From an uncultured Saprospiraceae bacterium (GTDB lineage: Bacteria; Bacteroidota; Bacteroidia; Chitinophagales; Saprospiraceae), in assembly GCA_938016265.1 (NCBI GenBank), contig CALLWB010000021.1:61359-125358 (forward strand): DNA of 64,000 nucleotides, given 5' to 3'. Of this stretch, positions 46,551 to 56,154 are shown piece after piece (within the stretch, counting starts at the first letter, position 1; each line of letters starts with the position of its first letter). Made by a program: the position numbers and the translations under genes. Under the pieces are notes generated by a model that ran no database searches, was not told where the DNA came from, and saw nothing but the letters and a program-made list of their open reading frames with translations.

Positions 46551-47032
46551 TGGGTTGAATGCTAGAATGTATCCATTCTTAAAAACAACCCCTCACGTTT
46601 TTTACTCCTGTTATTTTTGTTTCGAACCAGCGGAATGTGCATAAGAACACCTAGGTTCCGTTAAGTCTACCTATTCAAGTCAGCGATATCTATCTCTTTT
46701 TGGGTACTTTCCACTAAGTTGAGTGCGGAATAAGTTGGTCGTGTCTACTCGGTCAGATTAGAATGCTTATCCTTCGAGCCATTATTTTTTCCGTATTTCT
46801 AAAGGTTTTATCAAAAACAAGTAATTATCTAATTGACTGCTAGGTTCTGTATGTCAGGTGAATACATGTTTTGTTTTGTGAGATGTTATGAAAAAAAGTG
46901 CCGTTCCAGTTAAAAAAATGTAATTGAAATCCCTCCTCCAATCTTTAATATTTGTAGTTCGAAATCGATTTTCAATCCTCTGATCAAGGGTGCACTTATC
47001 CTATGCAATTTCAATCAATAAACAAAATCATT
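46551..47032. other. intergenic, 482 bp
   Basis: I see no gene and no clear terminator after the adhesin gene. The last 100 bp before 47033 are AT-rich and probably carry the promoter of the second protease. Confidence 0.5.
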
Positions 47033-50000
47033 ATGAATTACAAAATTTTCCTTCGACGTCAAATCGACATTCAAATTTGTCTATTCCTTTTTTTTGTCTC
47101 TGCATTTTCAGTTAATGCGCAAAAGTTGGCGCCAGTGCTGATGGCAGGCGAATCACTTAATTACAGTCCAAATGTAGAGGAATTCATTACCCAAAAAACA
47201 ATCCCTCAAAAAATGGTTGATGGACATTACTACAAACTCCTTCAGTTTCAGCAGATCCCAACACCCCAGGAAAAGGAGCACTTGCTTGATGCAGGTGTAG
47301 AATTATTGCAATACATCCCGCACAATGCTTACTACGCAAAAATCAGCGAAAAGACGAAACTCCAAAAGCTAAAACCACTAGGGGTTTTGGTCGTAAAAGA
47401 TATCGAAACTTCCTGGAAAGTGTCTCCAGCTCTCCAAGACAGACAACGCACCACCTCCAAGGAAAAGCTAGCTGTCACCATCGTGGCAATGGAGTACAAA
47501 ATCATCAACCCGCAGCAACTCCAAAAGCTAGGCATCAAACAATTCGAAATTGAAAATAAAGGGATCAGCGCTTCTTGCCAAGTGACTTCAGATCAACTAG
47601 AAAAATTGGCAAATGCAACTTGGGTAGGAGCAATCGCTCAAAACAATACCTCTGAAGAAGTATTGGGAGACAAGGACATGGCTATCCAAAGAGCCAACCT
47701 GATCGATAATAATCTATCAGGTGCCAACAATTTAAACTATGACGCTTCTGGGATTTCTATCATAGTGGGAGACAACGGAGCCATAGGCCCACACGTAGAT
47801 TTTAAAGGCCGTTTAGAAAACTTGACAACACCTCCTGGAGGTACGCATGCAGATCGAGTAGGAGGTTTGATTACCGCAGCAGGAAATATTAGCCCACATC
47901 TAAAAAGTGCAGCATCGGGTGCGCTGTTATACTCAAAATCTGGCCGTTTGTTTGAAAGGTTTGGTGATGTCGTGGAATTGTATCATGACAAAAATGTAAC
48001 TGTTGCTACTTCTTCCTACGTCCATGGAACTTATGGGGGATCTTATAACCTAGGGGCGGTATTGTACGATCAAGAGGCTCACAAAAATTCGGCTATTAGT
48101 TCTATTTTGCCATCAGGTAATAAGGGCGACAATGATTTTGGGTACGGAGCAGGCCCTGGCTGGGGCACACTAGTCGGAGACGAGCACATTGCAAAACAGA
48201 TGATCAACGTAGGAATGGTCGATCCGCTAGGAGTCCGCTACAGCAACAGCTGCAATGGTCCAACAGCAGACGGCCGACTGAAGCCTGATCTGATGGCCCT
48301 TGGCCAAACACATTCTACCTGGCCTTACAACAAATACAAGTCCTTCGGAGGGACCTCTGCAGCTGCACCAAACCTTACTGGCAATATCGCACAACTTCAC
48401 CAGGTCTACAAAGAACACAACAATGGGCAAGACCCTAGTGCTGCATTGATAAAAGCCGCAGCACTAAACTCCGCAACCGATCTTGGAAATCCTGGCCCAG
48501 ATTGGAATCACGGCTATGGATTAATTCACACCAAAAGAGCGCATGATATCCTTGCAAACAATCAGTATATAGAAGATGAAGTAGCCAACACCGCAACAAA
48601 TATACACACCTTCGATGTACCTGCTGGGGTCGCTGAACTTCGGGTGATGCTATACTGGTCAGATCCTGCACCTGCAACAAATGCAACCAGAATCTTAGTA
48701 AACGATCTGGATATCAACGTGAATGCAAATGGTACCAACTACCTACCTTTGGTCCTTGACAATACTCCTGATCCTTTATTGCTCAGTTTACCTGCAGTAC
48801 CCGGGATTGATCGACTAAACAATACAGAACAAGTAGTAATTTTGAATCCAACAGCAGGCCAGATATCTGTCAATGTAGACGGTTATGAAGTCGGACAAGG
48901 AAATACGCAAAAGTATGTTGTCGTCTATACGTTCATTTATGATGAAATAGAAGTAACCTATCCAGTTGGTGGGGAAAAAATATGGCCTGCAACAAGAAAA
49001 ATAACCTGGGACGCCTATGGTGATTCTGGAGATTTTACTATTGAATACTCTGCAGATAATGGGAGTTCCTGGAACCTGATAACGGATGCTGCGCCAGCCG
49101 ATTTGCGCGTTTTTGATTGGGTAGTTCCAGCGCTTGAAACAAAAGATGCGTTAATAAGAATAACAAGAGGCACTTTATCTGATACAAGTGATGAACCATT
49201 TACCGTATTGGCGCTGCCTACCAATTTGAAGTTTACAGCGGTGTCTGCCAACTCGGCAAATTTTACGTTCAATCCGGTTGCCAATGCGACGGCTTATGAT
49301 ATCTATGTCCTAGGAGACAAGTACATGGAATTGCACGAAACAATCACCTCCACCACTTACACTTTTGATAACCTGGGCGGTGCTCCAATCTTTGTAAGTG
49401 TTGCTGCCAGAGTTGGCGATATTGTAGGAAATCGTGCAAAAGCAATTTCTTATTTGGATGATTCTTTTTTAGGATGCACCGGCTGTTTGAATCAAATTTC
49501 TGACTTTCCAATTACAGAGGTTTTTGTTGGCAATGAACTCACTTCAAGTTTTTCCTATTACTGTAATGATGCTCAGAATGAGCTAGACTGGGTGGCTACA
49601 AATTTGGCCTCACCAACACCAAATACGGGGCCGTCCGGTCCATTTATGGACTATAGATATCTCTTACTTCAGGCTACAGCACCAAACAAAACTGCCCGTC
49701 TACTTAGCCCATGTTTAAATCTTGAAAATAAATCGAATGCAAATATAAGTTTTGCTTATCATATGAATGGTGCGCAAATGGGAAGTTTGAGTGTTGAAGT
49801 TTCTACGGATGGAGGAACTACCTGGTCTGGCAATATCTGGGCTACTACAGGAAGTATTGGTGATTTTTGGTGCCAGGGCCAAGCAGATCTTACTCCTTAT
49901 CTGGGACCTTCTGTCATTGTTCGATTTGTAGGCATTACCGGAAACGGTATAGAAAGTGATATTGGCCTAGACAATGTTATTATCAATGCATCTGATGCTG

Positions 50001-52999
50001 CACCTTGTGACCCAAGTGGATGCGCTGGATGTGCGACTACCGTAGCAGATTTTCCTTACGTAGAAAATTTCCGATATGAAGGATTAAGTACTTTTTGTAA
50101 TGACATCAGGGACAATAGCGACTGGAAGGACTCTGGTAATCAGGCAGAATTCCAAACATGCTCCTCCAACAAAACAGCCCGTTTTGTAAGTCCAATATTC
50201 GATTTAAGAGATTTTGAGGAAGCTTATTTCAGCTATTCTTACAACACCTATGGATATGATTTGGCGGAACTCAGCTTAGAGATTTCCCTGGATGGCGGTC
50301 AATTTTGGTCAGCGCCTCTTTGGACAAATCCAAGTAATCCTGATGTAGCCTGGTATAATCACAAAATCAATTTGACTCCATTTATTGGAGGACAAACTAT
50401 GATCCGGTTTGTTGGTAAAACTGGCTCCAATGCAAGTACGAAGATCGGGCTTGACAATTTTTTTATTGAAGGAATAACCTATGACCGAGACTGCCCTTTC
50501 ATTGGCTGTATTCAGTGTAGCAAACTTGTTGATGTTTTTCCTTTTGTAGAAAACTTCAACAATTCCTATCAGTATTTTTGCGATGATCTCAATGATGACA
50601 CCGATTGGAGTAAAATATCAGGACCAACACCTACACAAGGTACTGGGCCCAATGATGGTTTTCTGGAGGAAAACTATCTTTATTTGGAATCACTGGAACC
50701 CAACCTAACGGCAAGGTTACTCAGCCCTAAGTTGGATCTTACAGGTGCGGAACAGGCAAGAGTTGTTTTTTATTATCATATGGAAGGTGCAGATATGGGG
50801 TCTTTGTTTGTTGAAGCGTCTTCCGATGGTGGTCAAACCTGGTCTGCTCCTATTTTTACGATCAGCGGAGATCAGGGAGGTGCTTGGGTGGAAGGGTATG
50901 CTAATATTACTCCATTCGTAAGCAGCGAAACGATGTTGCGCTTTACAGGTATTACTGGAGATGGACCATTGAGTGATATTGGTCTGGATCGCGTTATTGT
51001 AGAACTTTTTGATGATCTCTCAAATTGTCCAACGATTGCCTCTCCACAGGCGATTGTTACGCATCACAATACTTGTTTTGGAGGGGAAGATGGCGCTATA
51101 TATACAGCGAATGCTTCTGGTGGAGAATATCCTTACTATTACTACTGGGGGAATGGCGTTATTGGTAAATGGCAATCTAGTTTACCTGCTGGAATTTATT
51201 CACTTACTGTTAGTGATGCGAACGGATGTACTGCTTATGGACCGACTTTAGAGATTTTGGATGGACCGGCGTTTGATTTTGGTTTACTTGTCAATGCCCC
51301 TACTTTTTCTGAATTGGGAAGTGCTTCTGCGGCTCCTTCTGGAGGACAAGGTGCACCTTATTCATTTTTGTGGAGTACCGGGGCAACTACTTCTTCTGTT
51401 TCCAACCTTTGTCCGGGCTCTTATTCGCTTACTGTTAGTGATTCGGATTGTGAATATATTGAAGATTTTATTATTAATGGTGTTAATTCATGTGAGGTAG
51501 TAGATGTGGAAGATTTTGAATCTGGCTGGGGAATATGGAATGACGGGGGCAACAACTGTAGAAGAAATATCAATGACAACCCATATGCTTCGTCAGGTCA
51601 GTACTGCATACGTGTGCAATCCAGAACCAATTCATCGTTCCTCACTTCAGACCCACTAGATCTTAGTGCCTTCGAGTCGGTAAATGTTGATTTCGATTTT
51701 GAAATCACTAATTTTTCGGTCGCCAATCATGATTTTTGGTTGCAGGTGTCTAATGATGGAGGAACAAGTTTTACCACCATTGAAAGTTGGGCATGGTCGA
51801 GTGGGGCAAATGGCTATAGTAACAACGTTAGGTATACCGCAAATGCCTCCATTGAGATGTCAAACTTGAGTACGGCTTCTATTCTAAGAATACGCTGTCA
51901 TGCTGGTAATGTGTCGACTAGGTTGTATGTTGATGATGTAACGATTACGGGTTGCTACAAAAGCAGTCCTGATTTGATCGCTCCAGCTAATGAAGTGACG
52001 AGTTTGCCTACGCAAAACGATTTTACCTGGTCAGCAATCAGTGGGGCCACTTCCTATGTATTCCAGCTTTCAGGTGATGCTACTTTTGATTTTATAGTAG
52101 AGGAGTCGACGTTGAGTGGTACGTCCTATTTATCAGCTGTTACGCTTTCAGAAGGGGAGCATTATTACTGGAGAGTAAAAGCTATTCTAGGATGTGTGGA
52201 GACGGAATGGTCTTCTCCTTTCACCTTTGGGACTGCAGGCTGTTTGTCTTTTGAGGAGGAAGATTTTGAAGAAGGGTGGGGGATCTGGAATGACGGAGGT
52301 AACCCTAGTAGACGATTTATCGGCGATGCACCATTTGCAGCTTCTGGCGAATACTGTGTCCGGTTGATCGGTAAAGCGAATGGCGCTTACACAGAAACAG
52401 ATGTCCTTGACCTTGCAAACTCTGAAGATGTAGCGATTCAATTTACATTTATGGCAACAGGTATGACGTCGCCTACGCACGACTTTTGGTTGCAGAAATC
52501 ACTGGATGGCGGTGCTACTTATGAGGTATTAGAAACCTGGGAATACACCGTAGATTTTGATAATGATCAGTTCTACACGGTTAGTTATGTTGTTCCTGCA
52601 CCGTTTAGTACGACGACTGTTTTTAGAATTCGTCTGCATGCAGGTACAGCGGCTACAAAGTTGTATCTGGACGATATTTCACTTGCTGAATGTACCGATG
52701 TCAATAATCCAATTGCGCGATTCAACACAACTGCGACGACTGTGGAGACGAAGGAATTGACCAATTTTCTGGATGCAATAACAGTCTATCCAAATCCGAC
52801 GAAGGAAACGATACATCTGAATTACAACGCAGATTTAGCGTCGGTAAGTATTGTCTCTGCTACTGGTCAGGTGATTCGTCAAATCGGAAGATTGGAGCAG
52901 GGATCAGCGATTTCTGTGCAGGATTTAGCTCCAGGTATTTACTTTTTGAATATTAGGGATGCTAAGGAAGAAACTACTAAACGATTTGTAAAATTTTAA
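47033..52999 (+). CDS. second secreted S8 serine protease with MAM-like modules and T9SS type A sorting domain
   Basis: This encodes 1988 residues from the ATG at 47033; ATG 47003 adds 10 residues before the signal peptide (MNYKIFL ... FSVNAQ). Order: propeptide about 30-215; S8 domain with Asp247 (GDNG), His272 (GGTHADR), SGN oxyanion loop (361-363) and Ser442 (GGTSAAAP); a post-protease sandwich; an Ig-like segment; FN3; three MAM-like modules each after a CxGC-type knot; two SprB repeats; two further jelly-roll modules (EDFESGWGIWNDGG and EDFEEGWGIWNDGG) with an FN3-like domain between; and a type A sorting domain (VYPNPTKETIHLNYN ... RFVKF). It is paralogous to 2582-7450 over the first 800 residues. 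An intact protease fold and all triad residues are seen. Confidence 0.93.
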   Translation: MNYKIFLRRQIDIQICLFLFFVSAFSVNAQKLAPVLMAGESLNYSPNVEEFITQKTIPQKMVDGHYYKLLQFQQIPTPQEKEHLLDAGVELLQYIPHNAYYAKISEKTKLQKLKPLGVLVVKDIETSWKVSPALQDRQRTTSKEKLAVTIVAMEYKIINPQQLQKLGIKQFEIENKGISASCQVTSDQLEKLANATWVGAIAQNNTSEEVLGDKDMAIQRANLIDNNLSGANNLNYDASGISIIVGDNGAIGPHVDFKGRLENLTTPPGGTHADRVGGLITAAGNISPHLKSAASGALLYSKSGRLFERFGDVVELYHDKNVTVATSSYVHGTYGGSYNLGAVLYDQEAHKNSAISSILPSGNKGDNDFGYGAGPGWGTLVGDEHIAKQMINVGMVDPLGVRYSNSCNGPTADGRLKPDLMALGQTHSTWPYNKYKSFGGTSAAAPNLTGNIAQLHQVYKEHNNGQDPSAALIKAAALNSATDLGNPGPDWNHGYGLIHTKRAHDILANNQYIEDEVANTATNIHTFDVPAGVAELRVMLYWSDPAPATNATRILVNDLDINVNANGTNYLPLVLDNTPDPLLLSLPAVPGIDRLNNTEQVVILNPTAGQISVNVDGYEVGQGNTQKYVVVYTFIYDEIEVTYPVGGEKIWPATRKITWDAYGDSGDFTIEYSADNGSSWNLITDAAPADLRVFDWVVPALETKDALIRITRGTLSDTSDEPFTVLALPTNLKFTAVSANSANFTFNPVANATAYDIYVLGDKYMELHETITSTTYTFDNLGGAPIFVSVAARVGDIVGNRAKAISYLDDSFLGCTGCLNQISDFPITEVFVGNELTSSFSYYCNDAQNELDWVATNLASPTPNTGPSGPFMDYRYLLLQATAPNKTARLLSPCLNLENKSNANISFAYHMNGAQMGSLSVEVSTDGGTTWSGNIWATTGSIGDFWCQGQADLTPYLGPSVIVRFVGITGNGIESDIGLDNVIINASDAAPCDPSGCAGCATTVADFPYVENFRYEGLSTFCNDIRDNSDWKDSGNQAEFQTCSSNKTARFVSPIFDLRDFEEAYFSYSYNTYGYDLAELSLEISLDGGQFWSAPLWTNPSNPDVAWYNHKINLTPFIGGQTMIRFVGKTGSNASTKIGLDNFFIEGITYDRDCPFIGCIQCSKLVDVFPFVENFNNSYQYFCDDLNDDTDWSKISGPTPTQGTGPNDGFLEENYLYLESLEPNLTARLLSPKLDLTGAEQARVVFYYHMEGADMGSLFVEASSDGGQTWSAPIFTISGDQGGAWVEGYANITPFVSSETMLRFTGITGDGPLSDIGLDRVIVELFDDLSNCPTIASPQAIVTHHNTCFGGEDGAIYTANASGGEYPYYYYWGNGVIGKWQSSLPAGIYSLTVSDANGCTAYGPTLEILDGPAFDFGLLVNAPTFSELGSASAAPSGGQGAPYSFLWSTGATTSSVSNLCPGSYSLTVSDSDCEYIEDFIINGVNSCEVVDVEDFESGWGIWNDGGNNCRRNINDNPYASSGQYCIRVQSRTNSSFLTSDPLDLSAFESVNVDFDFEITNFSVANHDFWLQVSNDGGTSFTTIESWAWSSGANGYSNNVRYTANASIEMSNLSTASILRIRCHAGNVSTRLYVDDVTITGCYKSSPDLIAPANEVTSLPTQNDFTWSAISGATSYVFQLSGDATFDFIVEESTLSGTSYLSAVTLSEGEHYYWRVKAILGCVETEWSSPFTFGTAGCLSFEEEDFEEGWGIWNDGGNPSRRFIGDAPFAASGEYCVRLIGKANGAYTETDVLDLANSEDVAIQFTFMATGMTSPTHDFWLQKSLDGGATYEVLETWEYTVDFDNDQFYTVSYVVPAPFSTTTVFRIRLHAGTAATKLYLDDISLAECTDVNNPIARFNTTATTVETKELTNFLDAITVYPNPTKETIHLNYNADLASVSIVSATGQVIRQIGRLEQGSAISVQDLAPGIYFLNIRDAKEETTKRFVKF

Positions 53000-53036
53000 T
53001 GATTGATTGAGTTGAAGGAGGGGTTTTTAAATTTCG

Positions 53037-53069
53037 AGTTGGGCGCTTTACGGAGTGCCCAACTTTTTT
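53037..53069 (+). terminator. intrinsic terminator after 52999
   Basis: The stem AGTTGGGC / GCCCAACT is extended inside by GCT/AGT-type pairs and followed by a T6 run, 38 bp after the protease stop. Confidence 0.8.
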
Positions 53070-53102
53070 ATGGCTCTACTCTTGAGCAAGAAGTAAATCT
53101 AT

Positions 53103-53495
53103 CTACCGCTTTGCTTGATATAGCATGTACAACGCATGTGGCAACATCAAAAAGGTCATTCCCGAAAAGGGAATCATAAACACTCCAATCAAAACAACCA
53201 CCAAATAGGCCTTCAAAAAAGCGGGAGGCAGCTGGCCGTTTTCTTTTTCCACAAAATTTACCAAAATGCCAATGGGAATAAGCAGGAGGCCAAAATAGAA
53301 AAACCAAAAAGCCGCAAAATTTTCATAATTCATTACACCATTTAATAGTGGAAATTCAAGCAGGCCTTCACTTATTTTAAAAAAGTACTTTTTAGAAAAA
53401 CCTAAAAATTGTTTTCCGAATGCAAATGGTGAAACCCCTAGGAGAGCGTGAATGATTCCCAAAAAGATTAAAATGTTGCCGTTGCTTGTTTTCAT
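53103..53495 (-). CDS. small membrane protein, DUF6463-like
   Basis: This encodes 130 residues with four hydrophobic segments (about 7-25, 60-80, 90-106, 110-126). The block FAAFWFFYFGLLLIPIGILV, then LPPAFLKAYLVVVLIGVFMIP and FLMLPHALYML, resembles DUF6463, a family of four-helix membrane proteins of unknown role. It is convergent with the protease gene at 52999, and the - strand terminator at 53613 lies upstream of its start, so it probably has its own promoter. No catalytic residues are evident. Confidence 0.7.
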   Translation of the reverse strand: MKTSNGNILIFLGIIHALLGVSPFAFGKQFLGFSKKYFFKISEGLLEFPLLNGVMNYENFAAFWFFYFGLLLIPIGILVNFVEKENGQLPPAFLKAYLVVVLIGVFMIPFSGMTFLMLPHALYMLYQAKR

Positions 53496-53612
53496 ATTGG
53501 GAATATAACAACTTTAGGGGGGATTTGTTGCTAGGACATAGTTTGCTACACCACTTGAGTTGGATTTGGAACAGGCAGTTTTGATAGGTAAGTTGGGCAG
53601 GGTTTTCTAGTC

Positions 53613-53648
53613 AAAAAGGCCACTAAATCTTTCGAATTAGTGGCTTTT
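53613..53648 (-). terminator. intrinsic terminator of the small - strand gene at 53680
   Basis: On the - strand a stem (AAAAGCCACTAAT / ATTTAGTGGCCTTTT, one bulge) with loop around TCGAAAG is followed by a T run. It lies 32 bp after the stop of the gene at 53680-53850. Confidence 0.7.
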
Positions 53649-53679
53649 ATTGCGAGTTGTTTTTTGTGGTTTGTAGCGT

Positions 53680-53850
53680 TTAGAAGTGGTCGGTTTCACC
53701 ACAAAGATTGCCATTGTCATTTTTATCTTCGAGGCATTCGTCCTCACATTTCCATTCCTTTTTCTTATCGGATAGGTTGGTTGTTTTTGTTGTCTCTTTT
53801 TTGATTGGAGGGGCTACTAGTTTTTCTGCTAGTTTGTTTTTTTTGTCCAT
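53680..53850 (-). CDS. small Cys-containing hydrophilic protein (56 aa)
   Basis: The ORF begins MDKKNKLAEKLVAPPIKKET and ends with an acidic part carrying three Cys (WKCEDECLEDKNDNGNLCGE). The C-x3-C...C pattern with Asp/Asn between could bind a metal, or form disulphides if exported, but no signal peptide is present. Support for a real gene: an ATG start, a strong terminator 32 bp after the stop, and placement 43 bp downstream of another - strand gene. The lysine-rich N-terminus with a PP segment resembles short Bacteroidota proteins of unknown role. It is too short for most gene-length cut-offs. Confidence 0.55.
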   Translation of the reverse strand: MDKKNKLAEKLVAPPIKKETTKTTNLSDKKKEWKCEDECLEDKNDNGNLCGETDHF

Positions 53851-53892
53851 GGTTTTATGTTTTATCTGTGTTGTAAATAGAAGTAATCTTTA

Positions 53893-54294
53893 TCATCGGT
53901 TGTTGGAAGTAAAACCGCCGATCATACCGCCAATATCATCCATCACACTGCCGTCTCCATCTCGATCCAATAGTTGGGATTTTGCTTTATCAGTAATTGA
54001 CGGGTTTTTCTTTCCAGGCTTAGCGGTCAATTGAGGATTGCTAGTCTCTTTTTCATCACTCTTTAATACTTGTGTCTTTTTCTTTGCTGTTTGTAGGATG
54101 GATTCCCATTCTGAAATGTTTTGGGCCAGAGCGACTGCTTCTTCAGCGCCTTCTTTCTGGAGGCCTGCCAATCTTTCTTTTTGGAGAGTTAGCTCTTTTT
54201 CACCTTCTGCAATGAGGTTTGTTGATTCACTGCTAGATAAGCTAGAGCTGGCTTCTGCTTTTCCAATACGGAATAATCTTTTGAAAATGTTCAT
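53893..54294 (-). CDS. hypothetical coiled-coil protein with Asp-rich C-terminus
   Basis: This 133-residue cytoplasmic protein begins MNIFKRLFRIGKAEASSSL. About 25-80 is a probable coiled coil (LIAEGEKELTLQKERLAGLQ ... EWESILQTAKKK), followed by a Lys/Pro-rich linker. The end, LLDRDGDGSVMDDIGGMIGG, is a D-x-D-x-D-G-type loop followed by a Gly/Met tail, a combination seen at the ends of several small Bacteroidota proteins. A single EF-hand-like calcium loop is possible. It precedes the 56-residue gene by 43 bp, and the two probably form an operon ending at the 53613 terminator. I do not know a function. Confidence 0.6.
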   Translation of the reverse strand: MNIFKRLFRIGKAEASSSLSSSESTNLIAEGEKELTLQKERLAGLQKEGAEEAVALAQNISEWESILQTAKKKTQVLKSDEKETSNPQLTAKPGKKNPSITDKAKSQLLDRDGDGSVMDDIGGMIGGFTSNNR

Positions 54295-54532
54295 ACTCGG
54301 ATTTTTTATTTTACATAATGAATGTTAAATATATTGAATATGTTATTTAATCCCAAAGATGTCTGAAGATTTTATTTTATATGATTTTTGTAAAAGTACA
54401 TAGATTAGGTTAATGGATTAGTGTAAACGAATCAAGTACTTTCTGCGTATTTCCTACTCGGGATAATCGGAAAAGGTAATTTTGGGTATACTTGGAGGTT
54501 GATTTTCTTCTAGTAACCAACGAATGGTTGTT

Positions 54533-55015
54533 TTATGGTTGATAAGGACCTCCGACTTCTCCCCAGCCCCATTTAGGCATCGGCTCCTCTTCATTCATTT
54601 CAATTTCTTTTTCATTGGAATTGATAACTGCGAGTCTTGTGCCCCATTCTAAATAACCAACAAATGCGGAACGGAATTCCGGGTCGTCGGGCAATCCTAC
54701 TTCATCGGCGGCTTCGAGTAGCAATTTGACAAACTGCTTTCGGTGTGCTTCGGTAAGGTGTTTTCCCAAGTGTTTTTTAATCATTCCGTAATGGCTTCCT
54801 CCTTCTCCAGTATACTTGTTTCCTCCTCCAAACACTTCCGCAATAAAGTGTGCTACGTGCAATTGATGCTTTCTGGACATGCCAACAAAAATGGGTTTTA
54901 ATAATTCATCCACTACCACTTTCTCATAAAAACGAGTAATCATGGTTTCAATTGCTCCCATTCCACCTGCCCATTCGAATAAGGTCGGAATTGATTTTTC
55001 ATCTTTTTTCATCAT
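54533..55015 (-). CDS. group II truncated haemoglobin
   Basis: This 160-residue haem protein of the 2/2 globin fold carries these motifs: TLFEWAGG at the N-terminus, the B helix with FYEKVVVDELLKPIFVGM, HVAHFIAEVFGGG, a His-containing HLGKHLTEAHRKQF segment carrying the proximal His, and the G helix with the group II Trp (YLEWGTRLAVINS). The tail PMPKWGWGEVGGPYQP is typical of the group. Such proteins bind O2 and NO and are linked to nitrosative or oxidative stress. It is cytoplasmic and stands alone, with the palindromic element 36 bp upstream of its start. Confidence 0.9.
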   Translation of the reverse strand: MMKKDEKSIPTLFEWAGGMGAIETMITRFYEKVVVDELLKPIFVGMSRKHQLHVAHFIAEVFGGGNKYTGEGGSHYGMIKKHLGKHLTEAHRKQFVKLLLEAADEVGLPDDPEFRSAFVGYLEWGTRLAVINSNEKEIEMNEEEPMPKWGWGEVGGPYQP

Positions 55016-55050
55016 TTTATATTTTGGGATTTGTGTATAATAAGCTGTTT

Positions 55051-55229
55051 AACCCAATTCATGCAATAGGAAGTTTGTTTTAGGTTGAAAACTCAATAAA
55101 AATGTGCGCTCTACGGTAATTTTGACTCGCAGACGTAGTAAGATTACGGTGAGAATCAAAATTGACGGACGTGCGCAGTTTTGCAGAGTTTTCAGCATAA
55201 AATGAATTTTCTATTGCATGAATTGGGTT
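55051..55229. repeat. 179-bp palindromic element, copy 1
   Basis: The ends AACCCAATTCATGCAATAG and CTATTGCATGAATTGGGTT are exact inverted repeats. Imperfect complementarity continues inwards over nearly the whole length (for example GAAAACTC/GAGTTTTC, TGCGC/GCGCA and AATTTTGA/TCAAAATT pairs). An RNA copy would fold into one long hairpin. No ORF or transposase is present. This fits a MITE or a REP-like structured repeat. Confidence 0.85.
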
Positions 55230-55360
55230 TAACAGTCAAAAGAGGTTGTTGGTTGTAAATTGAGTTTTCTTTTCGATGAATGCTGGTATTTAAACGATTA
55301 ATGTTTGGCAAAGGGTTTTCTTGTTGTTATAGTTTTTCGATTTTGAATCAATATCTAACT

Positions 55361-55576
55361 TTAACTTTCTAGAAAGTATCCTGCATTATAAAAAATATAT
55401 ACTACTTTGTCAATTGCAGGTCTAAAGTTCTCCTTGTCTCCTGTTTGGTTTTCCATCTTTGTCATAGCATATGCGGGTTCTTTCGCCAATACTTCAACCA
55501 GTAAACAAAAACCATAAAAAAAATTTAAAAAGAAGGTAACACTTTCCCAACTAGAAGTACTTAGGTGTAAAGTCCC
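55361..55576 (-). pseudogene. possible C-terminal gene remnant between the two palindromes
   Basis: On the - strand a 71-codon open stretch, without an early ATG, reads ...FFYGFCLLVEVLAKEPAYAM and TKMENQTGDKENFRPAIDKV before the stop at 55361. The composition looks protein-like: charged and hydrophobic residues alternate and polar repeats are absent. The first in-frame ATG would leave only 34 residues. It could be the end of a gene lost when the repeats moved in, or a chance open frame. Confidence 0.2.
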
Positions 55577-55604
55577 CTAATTATGAAAAGAAAAAACCAT
55601 ATTC

Positions 55605-55782
55605 AACCCAATTCATCCAATAGGAAGTTTGTTTAGGTTGAAAACTCAATAAAAATGTGCGCTCTACGGTGATTTTGACTCGCAGACGTAGTAAGATTAC
55701 GGGGAGAATCAAAATTGATGGACGTGCACAGTTTTGCAGAGGTTTCAGCATAAAATGAATTTTCTTTTGCATGAATTGGGTT
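55605..55782. repeat. 178-bp palindromic element, copy 2
   Basis: It is in the same orientation as copy 1 and differs by only about ten substitutions and a one-base gap. Both ends keep the AACCCAATTCAT / ATGAATTGGGTT inverted repeat. It lies 375 bp from copy 1. Confidence 0.85.
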
Positions 55783-56154
55783 CAACTACAAATCCCCAAA
55801 AAAATCAGCCCTAGAGAAATTCTAGTTTCTACTTGATGTACAAAAATGCCCACCTAAAATTAAGTCAACCTTCCTACTAACTAAGGAAAGAAGACCTTCC
55901 TTCCGTAGCCCAAAAGGCAGGTTTATAATTAAACTTACTAGAACGCTTGAAATTCAATTTTCAAGGATTTATCGCTTCCATTTTTCGTTTTAAAACGGAA
56001 TTTAGGAGTGGGAAATGGAATTGTCAAACCCCAAAGTGGGGTAGGGCTCCAACCGAATTGTATCAACCGAATTTGTACCATAAAATAATGCTGGCTGGAG
56101 CGCTACAGTCAGTAAATTGAAAAACTATTTTTTAACTAAAAAACTTTATTAACT

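Larger units (their letters stand above)
55016..56154. other. intergenic, 1139 bp, containing twin palindromic elements
   Basis: This is the longest gene-free stretch. It holds two palindromic repeats (55051-55229 and 55605-55782) with a possible coding remnant between them. Nothing is recognised in 55783-56154 beyond short hairpins and the likely promoter region of the gene at 56155. Confidence 0.6.

Noticed and set aside
46561..46653. Short ATG frame in the gap after the adhesin
   Set aside because: Its 25 codons lack protein-like structure.
55581..55772. 63-codon - strand open frame over palindrome copy 2
   Set aside because: It covers a structured repeat; the equivalent frame is not seen as an open frame in copy 1.
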